From contig CANRCY010000016.1 in the NCBI GenBank assembly GCA_947629225.1, positions 1 through 17,985 of the forward strand: DNA of 17,985 bases. Reading direction: 5' to 3'. A program made the position numbers and the translations under genes. Source of the stretch: an uncultured Clostridia bacterium (GTDB lineage: Bacteria; Bacillota; Clostridia; Christensenellales; Borkfalkiaceae). The notes below the pieces were generated by a model, which ran no database searches, had not been told where the DNA came from, and was given only the letters and a program-made list of their open reading frames with translations. Positions within the stretch are counted from its first letter, which is position 1, and the number at the start of each line of letters is the position of its first letter. Shown here in pieces: positions 11,988 to 17,985 of this stretch.

Positions 11988-12650
11988 TTAGTATTCGGTT
12001 TTGCGTTTGAGGAAGAAGCCCCGCTTGCGCGTTTCGACGATGTGATACTCCTGCTCGCGCGTGAGTTCGTAAAAACAGGGGCTTTTCGGGGAAGAAAAGC
12101 GCAGCCTACCTGCGGGGTCGGCGACTTGCGCATAGCCGTAGGCGCACAGGCAAACGGGGATTCCGAAGAAAAATGCGCCCGCGCGGGTGAGGTTGAGTTC
12201 CAGCCCTTCGTTGAGCTCTTCGAGGACGCACAGCGCGACGTCCGCCCCGCACAGCGAGAGCGTTTCAAGCACATGCGGGAAATAGAGATCTTCCGCAACG
12301 ACGATCCCGAGCTTTCCGACGCTCGTGTCGAATAGCTTGATCCCCGCCCCGCTGCGGTATTCGCTTCCGTCGATACGGTTGACCATATCCGAAACGCCGA
12401 GGATCCGTCCCCGTTCCGCCACGACGACCGATTTCCGCCGCAAATTTCTTGCATTGGTATAACAGCCGCAGACAACAATATTCCGCCCCGTTTTGGAGAG
12501 AATGGCAACATCTTCGAAGAGGTTTGTCTCCCCTTTCAATTCCCGCTCATAGCTCACCTCGCCGAGGGCGTGAAAGGGAAAGATGAGAACGTCCGCCTGT
12601 TCTCCCCGAAATTCGCTCAGATTTCCGCTTGTGACAAAACAAATGCGCAT
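11988..12650 (-). CDS. Nitrilase-fold (carbon-nitrogen hydrolase) protein lacking the catalytic cysteine
   Basis: A 220-residue protein, somewhat shorter than the usual 250-300 of this superfamily. The fold is recognisable from ADVLIFPFHALGE, KSVVVAERGRILG, EYRSGAGIKLFDTSVGKLG, the strand and turn VVAEDLYFPHVLETL, and GADVAL. In active members the last strand reads GxxICYDxxFP. Here the cysteine position is alanine (A119) and the next residue is glutamate. The lysine usually found after the strand ending in G-x-Y-x-K also appears to be missing (GVSDMVNRI). A hydrolase activity is therefore doubtful; a binding or regulatory role, or an altered chemistry, is possible. GGAAG lies seven bases before the ATG, inside the preceding hairpin. 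No terminator separates it from ldhA. Confidence 0.8.
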   Translation of the reverse strand: MRICFVTSGNLSEFRGEQADVLIFPFHALGEVSYERELKGETNLFEDVAILSKTGRNIVVCGCYTNARNLRRKSVVVAERGRILGVSDMVNRIDGSEYRSGAGIKLFDTSVGKLGIVVAEDLYFPHVLETLSLCGADVALCVLEELNEGLELNLTRAGAFFFGIPVCLCAYGYAQVADPAGRLRFSSPKSPCFYELTREQEYHIVETRKRGFFLKRKTEY

Positions 12651-12684
12651 AAAAACACTTCCGAACCATTATAGTGTTCGGAAG
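12651..12684 (-). terminator. Terminator hairpin that also contains the next gene's ribosome site
   Basis: On the minus strand CTTCCGAAC, a nine-base loop ACTATAATG, GTTCGGAAG, then TGTTTTT directly before the ATG at 12650. It should end transcripts of the zinc-ribbon gene. The only Shine-Dalgarno candidate of the downstream gene, GGAAG, is in the 3' arm. The loop also holds TATAAT, but no good -35 box stands in front of it. Confidence 0.65.
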
Positions 12685-12710
12685 CGTAAAAATGTGATTG
12701 TTGTTTTGGC

Positions 12711-13964
12711 TTACGGGCTGTCCGTGTTTTGCGGTTTTTCGGAGGCTTTTTGGGCGGCTTTTGTTTTCTTCCATGCTTCTACCTTTTTCAGAAGTGGAAG
12801 GTATCCACAAATTTCAATCATGGGTCCAAGAAGACAAAGAGCGATTACCGCGACAGTCGTTGGGCTTCTTTGGGCAAAAAAGTAGAAGACCAAAAAGGTT
12901 GTTCCCAAACTTGTAAGCAATCCAACAATCCCCAAGGCAAGCCCCCCCGCAAGGAATGCCCTGTTCTCCGTAGCATAGATCGCCATTTCGTAGACGAAGC
13001 ATGCATCTGAGAAGTCCTTCCATTCCGGAGAATCTTTGGAGCCCAATTTATCGAGGTCGAGCTTCATGCAGAATTCCGTGTGCCGCTTGGTATCTTTGCC
13101 TTTCAGGAAATGTTTCATTTTCAGCAAGGTTGCAAGGTAATATATTGAAAACGTAATCGTCATGAGCAAAAAAGCACAGCTCATCAACCAAAATAAAAGC
13201 AAATCGTCACCTATGTTTTTGTCGAAAATAAACGAAATGATAATCGGGATTAGAAAAATGTCCGTGGCAATCAAACACGCCGCCCCGATCGATGTGGTGC
13301 CGCGGGCAATGACGTCTACTTTCGAATCATAGTAAAAAGCGGAAATATCGTTGGCGAGCTTTTGCTCCTCCGACTCCGTTTCGTCCGATTTGCGGACAGA
13401 ATACAGGCGGTTTGCCTCATTCAACGCATGGATCAACTGATACTGCGCCACCAACGGACCTGCCCCGAGGAGCAGAGCGCCGAAGAAATCCCACAAAAAC
13501 CAACTCATGCCCGAAACGGGAGACTTGACGTTCGCCTTCTCAAGTTTTTCCGAAATCCTTGCCGAAATGCCGTATCCCCATACCCAACGGTAAATTCCGA
13601 ACGTGAGCGCGTTGATGACAAGATAAAAAATAAGCCCGCGCGTTTTCTTTCCGTCTTCCCCGCAGGAAAGATTTACTTCGTGCGAGGCAGCTTGTATGAA
13701 ATAGAGGGAATAAATCCCGAAAGAGAGAATATTCCAGAGAATATATTTGAGCAATCTCCGCTTGCATTCCAATTTTACGCGCGGAAGATGAAGAGGCGGC
13801 TTCGGAGCGGGCTCCGAATAACCGCAGTTCGGGCATTGAACTTCCTCGGGCTTCATCCATTCGCCGCAAGAAGGACATACTTTGAACCGATAACCGCAAT
13901 GGACACACTGCAAACTCGTGGAAGAGATCATCTCACTGCATTCGGGACATTTTCTGAGCGACAT
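12711..13964 (-). CDS. Double zinc-ribbon, multi-pass membrane protein (DUF4234-like)
   Basis: A 417-residue protein of unknown function. Two zinc-ribbon units stand at the N-terminus: C6-x2-C9 with C20-x2-C23, and C30-x2-C33 with C44-x2-C47. A linker rich in proline and basic residues follows. Next is a DUF4234-type region with repeated FGIY motifs (LSFGIYSLYF, LTFGIYRWVW) and ANRLY near residue 190. The second half has four or more hydrophobic helices, around residues 228-250, 258-282, 345-370 and 375-395, and a charged Lys/Gln-rich end. The zinc ribbons probably lie in the cytoplasm. The ATG follows AAGGGGTG. Base composition is more AT-rich than the core genes. It is divergent from a small XRE regulator with a shared 110-base intergenic region, which suggests control by it. 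Confidence 0.85.
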   Translation of the reverse strand: MSLRKCPECSEMISSTSLQCVHCGYRFKVCPSCGEWMKPEEVQCPNCGYSEPAPKPPLHLPRVKLECKRRLLKYILWNILSFGIYSLYFIQAASHEVNLSCGEDGKKTRGLIFYLVINALTFGIYRWVWGYGISARISEKLEKANVKSPVSGMSWFLWDFFGALLLGAGPLVAQYQLIHALNEANRLYSVRKSDETESEEQKLANDISAFYYDSKVDVIARGTTSIGAACLIATDIFLIPIIISFIFDKNIGDDLLLFWLMSCAFLLMTITFSIYYLATLLKMKHFLKGKDTKRHTEFCMKLDLDKLGSKDSPEWKDFSDACFVYEMAIYATENRAFLAGGLALGIVGLLTSLGTTFLVFYFFAQRSPTTVAVIALCLLGPMIEICGYLPLLKKVEAWKKTKAAQKASEKPQNTDSP

Positions 13965-13994
13965 GTTTCACCCCTTTTTCTTTGGTCAAATATC

Positions 13995-14023
13995 AGTATA
14001 CCTTAGTATTTTTAGAATGTCAA
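13995..14023 (-). promoter_or_regulatory. Promoter of the zinc-ribbon membrane protein gene
   Basis: TTGACA at 14023-14018, a 17-base spacer, TATACT at 14000-13995. The predicted start is near 13988. It overlaps the candidate promoter of the divergent regulator. Confidence 0.8.
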
Positions 14024-14038
14024 TGGATTTTGTACAAT
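14009..14038 (+). promoter_or_regulatory. Possible promoter and operator of the XRE regulator gene
   Basis: TTTTTA at 14009-14014, an 18-base spacer, TACAAT at 14033-14038; the -35 match is weak. The -10 box overlaps a perfect palindrome TTGTACAA (14030-14037), and TTGGACAA occurs 21 bases downstream (14051-14058). These may be operator sites for the regulator itself. Confidence 0.4.
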
Positions 14039-14074
14039 AATAAAGAAAAATTGGACAAAATAAGGATTGAAGGT

Positions 14075-14359
14075 ATGCTGAACGAAAACATTAAGAAATT
14101 GAGATTGGCGCGGGGCGTGAGTCAAGTCGAGCTTGGGGCGGCGTTGAACGTCACCAAGCAATGCGTTTCGAATTGGGAAAACGACAATATCCAACCCTCC
14201 GTCGAAATGTTGGTAAAACTTGCAAAATATTTCGAAGTTTCGACCGATCAACTTCTCGGGCTGAGCGGACGGGCTTGTCTGTTCGTGGACGGGCTGAGCG
14301 ACGCGGAGATCGCCCATCTGAAACTTTTGATCGGCGATTTGCGGCGGGAAAAAGAATAA
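14075..14359 (+). CDS. XRE-family transcriptional regulator (Cro/CI helix-turn-helix)
   Basis: A 94-residue protein. The helix-turn-helix domain covers about residues 3-58: NENIKKLRLARGVSQVELG, AALNVTKQCVSNWEN, then PSVEMLVKLAKYFEVSTDQLLG. A short C-terminal helix (LSDAEIAHLKLLIGDLRREKE) may mediate dimerisation. The ATG at 14075 is chosen because the domain starts here and AAGGATTGAAGGT is just upstream. The longer in-frame reading from 13982 runs through the divergent promoter. It probably represses its own promoter and the divergent membrane protein promoter; this is inference from position. A terminator follows immediately. Confidence 0.9.
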   Translation: MLNENIKKLRLARGVSQVELGAALNVTKQCVSNWENDNIQPSVEMLVKLAKYFEVSTDQLLGLSGRACLFVDGLSDAEIAHLKLLIGDLRREKE

Positions 14360-14366
14360 GGCATAA

Positions 14367-14394
14367 AAAAATCACCGAGAGCTCGGTGATTTTT
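14367..14394. terminator. Bidirectional terminator between the XRE gene and mscL
   Basis: AAAAATCACCGA, loop GAGC, TCGGTGATTTTT: 12-base perfect arms with A and T runs on the two outer sides, placed between two convergent stop codons (14359 and 14403). Confidence 0.88.
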
Positions 14395-14402
14395 GGATTT
14401 TG

Positions 14403-14906
14403 TTATTCTTTCTTTGCTTTCAGCAAGTCGCGGATTTCCGTAAGCAGTTCTTCCGTCGTGGGTGCGGGAGGAGCGGGAGGAGTTTCGGGTTCCGCAGGTT
14501 TTGCGGCTTCTTCCGCGGCTTTCTTTTCCGCTTCCTGTTTTGCTTTGAGCTTTTCGGCATGGGCGCGGATGTGGTTGACCGTATAGACGATCAAGAACAG
14601 CACGAATGCGGTGAGGACAAAGGTGACGATCGCAGAGATGACGATGCCGAAATCGAGAATGATGGGTGTTACCGTCTCGGGATTGGCTGCATATGCCGCC
14701 TCGTTCAGCACGATCTGCAATGCGCCGAAGCCGTCTCCGCCGACGCCGATCATTTGCAGCAGGGGCGTTAAAACGCCGTTCACGAGCGCCGTGATGATCG
14801 CCGTGAATGCGCCGCCGACGATGATGCCGACTGCCATGTCGAGCACGTTTCCGCGCGCGATGAACTCCTTAAATTCCTTAAAGAAGCCCTTCTTTTCTTT
14901 TGCCAT
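14403..14906 (-). CDS. mscL: Large-conductance mechanosensitive channel
   Basis: A 167-residue MscL. It opens as a pentamer in the cell membrane under high tension and releases solutes during osmotic downshock. The N-terminal amphipathic helix FFKEFKEFIARGNVLDMAVG and the first membrane helix GIIVGGAFTAIITALVNGVL are typical. A periplasmic loop follows, then the second helix at about residues 84-110 (FGIVISAIVTFVLTAFVLFLIVY). The cytoplasmic part is about 30 residues longer than in E. coli, with an Ala/Glu/Lys-rich helix, a Pro-rich linker (PAEPETPPAPPAP) and a C-terminal helix EELLTEIRDLLKAK that matches the usual bundle. A strong AGGAGGT site six bases before the ATG overlaps the stop region of malQ, so it is read as the last gene of that operon. 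Confidence 0.96.
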   Translation of the reverse strand: MAKEKKGFFKEFKEFIARGNVLDMAVGIIVGGAFTAIITALVNGVLTPLLQMIGVGGDGFGALQIVLNEAAYAANPETVTPIILDFGIVISAIVTFVLTAFVLFLIVYTVNHIRAHAEKLKAKQEAEKKAAEEAAKPAEPETPPAPPAPTTEELLTEIRDLLKAKKE

Positions 14907-14910
14907 AAAG

Positions 14911-16407
14911 TTACCTCCTGAAATTTTTGATTGTTTTTTTCAATCTGCACATGACTTGCGCAGAAGGAAGCCGTGTTAAGCGGTACTGCCAATTCCCCTG
15001 TTCCGTGCCCGGGCAGTTCATGCGGCAGGAACTGTCGAGCGCGAGCAGGTCCTGAATGGGGATTGCGGCGATCCGCGACTTGCTCCAAAGCGCCATGGCG
15101 AGGAATGCCCGTGCAAAGGAGCGCGGATTTGCGGTGAGGCGGATGTTGAGCCCGCAGGTCTTGAGCTCTGCCGCAACGCGGGAACGGAAAAGAATATATT
15201 CTTCCGCCGAGAGCGACTTGACGTAGCCCACGACGGTGTCGTTGTCGTGCGTGCCCGTGTAGCAGACGCTGTTTTCGGGATAATTATGCGGAAGGTAAGG
15301 ATTTTCGGGGTTGCCGTCAAAGGCGAACAGTATGACCTTCATGCCCGGGAAGCCCGTCTTTTGGAGGAGTTCGAAAACCCCCTCGTCGAGCGTGCCCAAA
15401 TCCTCCGCGATGATACGGCGTTTGTCCGAGCCCAGCGAGGCAAAGAGCTTTTCTTTGGGACCGTCTTTCCACTCCCCTCCGATCGCGTCCTTTGCGCCAA
15501 AGTCGATCTCGTAATAGCGGTCGATCCCGCGGAAGTGGTCTATGCGGACGAGATCGTATGTAGAGAGCGCCGCTTTGAGCCGCTCCCGCCACCATTTGAA
15601 TTTTTCCTTTTCGTGGACTTCCCAATCGTAAACGGGGTTGCCCCAGAGCTGTCCCGTCGCCGAGAAATAGTCGGGCGGAACGCCCGCGACCTTCGTCGGC
15701 GTCAAATCCTCGTCCAACTTAAAGAGGTTCGGGTGCGCCCAAACGTCCGCGCTGTCATAGGCGACGTAGAGCGGAATGTCCCCGATGAGCTTTACGCCCT
15801 GTTTGCGGCAGAGCTCTTTCAGCTTTGCCCATTGGACGGAGAAGATAAACTGTACGAATTGCCAAAAGAGATATTCCTCGTGATGGTCGGTGCGGAGCTG
15901 TTCGAGCGCCTCCTCTTTGTGGCGTTTCAGAGGGTCGTCCCAATCGGAAAAACTTCCGTCGTAGACCGTTTTCGCCGTCATGAACAGCGCGTAATCTTCG
16001 AATTTCCCCTCTTTTACAAAGGCGCGGAAGAGCTCGTCGTCAAAATGAAAGCGGGAGAAAGCAAGCCGAAGCGTTGAATAGCGCTCTTCATAGAGAGAGC
16101 CGTAATCTACCCTCTCCGCCGTTTTGTAGCGTTCGCGCAGCGCTTTCAATTCCTTCTGTTTGAGCAGCCCCATCTGCCCGAGCTCATCGAGATCGATAAA
16201 ATAGGGATTGCCCGAAATGCAGGAGACGGACTGATAGGGAGAATCGCCGTACCCTGTCTGCACAAGGGGCAGGATTTGCCAATGCGTGACGCCGCTCTTT
16301 GCGAGGCGCAGAACGAAGCGGCAGGCTTCTCCCAAGCTGCCGATACCGTATTTCCCCGGCAGGGAAGAGATATGGCATAAAATACAGGTTTTTCTCGTCG
16401 CTCTCAT
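14911..16407 (-). CDS. malQ: 4-alpha-glucanotransferase (amylomaltase)
   Basis: A 498-residue GH77 enzyme that moves alpha-1,4-glucan segments between maltodextrins in the cytoplasm. The N-terminus ISSLPGKYGIGSLG is the family signature. Further motifs are WQILPLVQTGYGDSPYQ, KLIGDIPLYVAYDSADVWAHP, VAGVPPDYFSATGQLWGNP, the nucleophile region DLVRIDHFRGIDRYYEI, RIIAEDLGTL with the acid/base glutamate, and YTGTHDNDT. The length is normal. The C-terminal 28 residues after GNWQYRLTRLP are basic and lack the usual ending, a small oddity. It starts six bases after the dapL stop and shows only a poor ribosome site, so coupling to dapL translation is likely. No other glycogen gene is in the window. 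Confidence 0.96.
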   Translation of the reverse strand: MRATRKTCILCHISSLPGKYGIGSLGEACRFVLRLAKSGVTHWQILPLVQTGYGDSPYQSVSCISGNPYFIDLDELGQMGLLKQKELKALRERYKTAERVDYGSLYEERYSTLRLAFSRFHFDDELFRAFVKEGKFEDYALFMTAKTVYDGSFSDWDDPLKRHKEEALEQLRTDHHEEYLFWQFVQFIFSVQWAKLKELCRKQGVKLIGDIPLYVAYDSADVWAHPNLFKLDEDLTPTKVAGVPPDYFSATGQLWGNPVYDWEVHEKEKFKWWRERLKAALSTYDLVRIDHFRGIDRYYEIDFGAKDAIGGEWKDGPKEKLFASLGSDKRRIIAEDLGTLDEGVFELLQKTGFPGMKVILFAFDGNPENPYLPHNYPENSVCYTGTHDNDTVVGYVKSLSAEEYILFRSRVAAELKTCGLNIRLTANPRSFARAFLAMALWSKSRIAAIPIQDLLALDSSCRMNCPGTEQGNWQYRLTRLPSAQVMCRLKKTIKNFRR

Positions 16408-16413
16408 AGTTCT

Positions 16414-17607
16414 TTATTTTTGCAAGAGCGCACAAATCCGCGCGCAAGCCTCTTGCGTGTTCTCTTTTGTACCGAAGGCGGTCAGACGGAAAAAGCCCTC
16501 TCCGTTTTTGCCGAAGCCGCTCCCCGGGGTGCCCACGACGTTCGCGTTTTCGAGCAGATAGTCGAAAAATTCCCAACTGCCCATGCCGCGGGGGCACTCC
16601 ATCCAGATGTAGGGCGAATTTTTGCCGCCCGTGTAGAAGATGCCGAGCCCGTCGAGACAATTTGCGATGATCTTTGCGTTTTCGCGGTAATAGCCGAGAT
16701 TTTCGGAAATTTGCCGCTCTCCCTCTTCGGTGAAGACTGCCGCCGCGCCCATCTGCGTGATGTAGCTCACGCCGTTGAACTTGGTTGACTGTCTTCTCGC
16801 CCAGAGCTTGTTGAGGGAAGTCCCCTCCCGCACGAGCTCCTGCGGCACGACCGTGTATCCGCACCGCACCCCCGTAAAGCCCGCCGTCTTGGAATAGGAA
16901 CAAAATTCGATGGCACACTCCTTCGCCCCCTCGATCTCGAAGACGGAGCGGGCGAGCGCAGGGTCGGTGATAAAGTATTCATAGGCGGCGTCATAGAGAA
17001 GGACGGCGTCCTTTTCACGGGCATAGCGCACCCATTCTTTGAGCTGTTCCTTGGTATATGCCGCGCCCGTGGGATTGTTGGGAGAGCAGAGGTAGATAAT
17101 ATCCGCGTCCACCGAAAAGTCGGGCATGGGCAGGAAGCCGTTTGCAAGGTTGGCGTCCGCAAAGAGGATTTTTCTTCCCGCCATGATGTTGGTGTCGACA
17201 TAGACGGGATAGACGGGGTCGGGCACGAGAACGGTGTTCTCGGGCGCAAACAGGTCGAGAATGTTGCCGAGGTCGGACTTCGCGCCGTCGGAGATGAATA
17301 TTTCCGAACTTTCGAGAAGCACCCCTTTGCGGGCATAACTTGCCTTGACCGTGTCGATGAGCTCCTCATAGCCGTAGCAATAGCGGTCGGGACCGTAGCC
17401 TTTGAAGGTCTCCTTTCTGCCCATGTCGTCCACCGCCTTGTGCATTGCCTCGATGACGACGGGCGCCAAAGGACGGGTAACGTCCCCGATCGAGAGGCGG
17501 ATGACTTTCTTTTCGGGGTGCGCCGCTTGGTATGCCGCGGTCTTTCTTCCCACCGTGGAGAAGAGATAGCTGTCTTTTAAGTTGAGAAAATTGGAATTGA
17601 TCTTCAT
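16414..17607 (-). CDS. dapL: LL-diaminopimelate aminotransferase
   Basis: A 397-residue class I/II PLP aminotransferase. It makes LL-diaminopimelate from tetrahydrodipicolinate and glutamate in one step, replacing the succinylase or acetylase branch, for lysine and peptidoglycan. The N-terminus NSNFLNLKDSYLFSTVGRKT and RLSIGDVTRPL are diagnostic of DapL against other aminotransferases. Other features are SPNNPTG (175-181), D206 in LLYDAAYE, and the PLP lysine K240 in SYSKTAGFTGVRCGY. The ATG overlaps the pyrG TGA as ATGA (17607-17604) with no separate ribosome site, so it depends on translation of pyrG. Confidence 0.97.
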   Translation of the reverse strand: MKINSNFLNLKDSYLFSTVGRKTAAYQAAHPEKKVIRLSIGDVTRPLAPVVIEAMHKAVDDMGRKETFKGYGPDRYCYGYEELIDTVKASYARKGVLLESSEIFISDGAKSDLGNILDLFAPENTVLVPDPVYPVYVDTNIMAGRKILFADANLANGFLPMPDFSVDADIIYLCSPNNPTGAAYTKEQLKEWVRYAREKDAVLLYDAAYEYFITDPALARSVFEIEGAKECAIEFCSYSKTAGFTGVRCGYTVVPQELVREGTSLNKLWARRQSTKFNGVSYITQMGAAAVFTEEGERQISENLGYYRENAKIIANCLDGLGIFYTGGKNSPYIWMECPRGMGSWEFFDYLLENANVVGTPGSGFGKNGEGFFRLTAFGTKENTQEACARICALLQK

Positions 17608-17985
17608 GATTTACGATGGTTGAGCGCGTGGCGGATAAATTCGCGGAAGAGCGGGTGCGCGCTGTTGGGACGGGACTTGAATTCGGGGTGGAACTGCACG
17701 GCAATGAAGAAGTCGTTGGCGGGGTATTCGATCGCCTCGACGAGCTTTCCGTCGGGAGAAGTCCCCGCGATCGTCATGCCGTTCTGCTCGAACGCTTCGC
17801 GGTAAGCGTTGTTGAATTCGAAGCGGTGGCGGTGGCGTTCGGAGATGAGGTCCGCGCCGTAAGCCGCCTTCATCTGCTCTCCGAGCACCTTGCAGGGATA
17901 TGCCCCGAGCCGCATCGTCCCCCCCATCTTCACGCCGTATTGGTCGGGCATGAGGTCGATGACGGAATGCTTGCCCTCGGGAACG
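17604..17985 (-). CDS. pyrG: CTP synthase, C-terminal glutaminase part (cut by window edge)
   Basis: The last 126 codons of the glutamine amidotransferase domain of CTP synthase, which aminates UTP to CTP with glutamine nitrogen. The visible sequence has HSVIDLMPDQ, GGTMRLGAYPCKVL, ISERHRHRFEFNNAYRE and the triad end AVQFHPEFKSRP, where the His and Glu complete the Cys-His-Glu triad. The cysteine and the whole synthetase domain lie outside the window. It is the most upstream visible gene of the pyrG-dapL-malQ-mscL run, and its promoter is not seen. Confidence 0.96.
   Translation of the reverse strand, partial: VPEGKHSVIDLMPDQYGVKMGGTMRLGAYPCKVLGEQMKAAYGADLISERHRHRFEFNNAYREAFEQNGMTIAGTSPDGKLVEAIEYPANDFFIAVQFHPEFKSRPNSAHPLFREFIRHALNHRKS

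Overview
The window looks like chromosomal DNA from a member of the Bacillota, probably an uncultured gut-type clostridium. The evidence is the near-consensus sigma-A promoters (TTGACA, 17-18 bases, TATAAT), strong AGGAGG-type ribosome sites, the LL-diaminopimelate aminotransferase route to lysine and cell wall, a PolA with no visible proofreading residues, and mid-50s GC overall. That placement is inference. The genes are mostly housekeeping, with a more AT-rich accessory stretch at about 3.7-4.85 kb and another at about 12.7-14.3 kb.

Layout. (1) Bases 1-3267, minus strand: a glycan operon from one strong promoter. Its order is polyprenyl-phosphate sugar transferase, GT4 glycosyltransferase, mannose-1-phosphate guanylyltransferase (reading frame broken by a +1 shift), and the start of a phosphohexomutase. 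Together they would make GDP-mannose and begin a lipid-linked, mannose-type glycan. (2) 3385-4134, plus strand: two small one-helix membrane proteins of unknown function that share a C-terminal motif. (3) 4136-4818, minus strand: a Phd/VapC-like toxin-antitoxin pair. (4) 4892-5054: tRNA-Leu(CAA) with its promoter and terminator. (5) 5073-8216: polA, apparently leaderless, overlapping coaE. (6) 8235-10003: an SPFH/band-7 membrane protein, a terminator, then a lytic transglycosylase. (7) 10000-10206: tRNA-Leu(AAG), an unusual bacterial anticodon, with the same kind of extended terminator as the first tRNA. (8) 10207-10880: a gene-free repeat region with two near-identical composite palindromic elements.

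(9) 10881-12684, minus strand: D-lactate dehydrogenase with a cysteine-bearing tail, and a nitrilase-fold protein that has lost its catalytic cysteine. (10) 12711-14394: a double zinc-ribbon, multi-pass membrane protein (DUF4234-like) divergent from a small XRE regulator. (11) 14403-17985, minus strand: a tightly packed run in transcription order pyrG (partial), dapL, malQ, mscL.

Nothing here is a clear defence or mobile system apart from the toxin-antitoxin pair. The least explained items are the paired small membrane proteins, the tRNA 3'-end/terminator design, the tRNA-Leu(AAG), the composite repeats, the leaderless polA signal and the inactive-looking nitrilase homologue.
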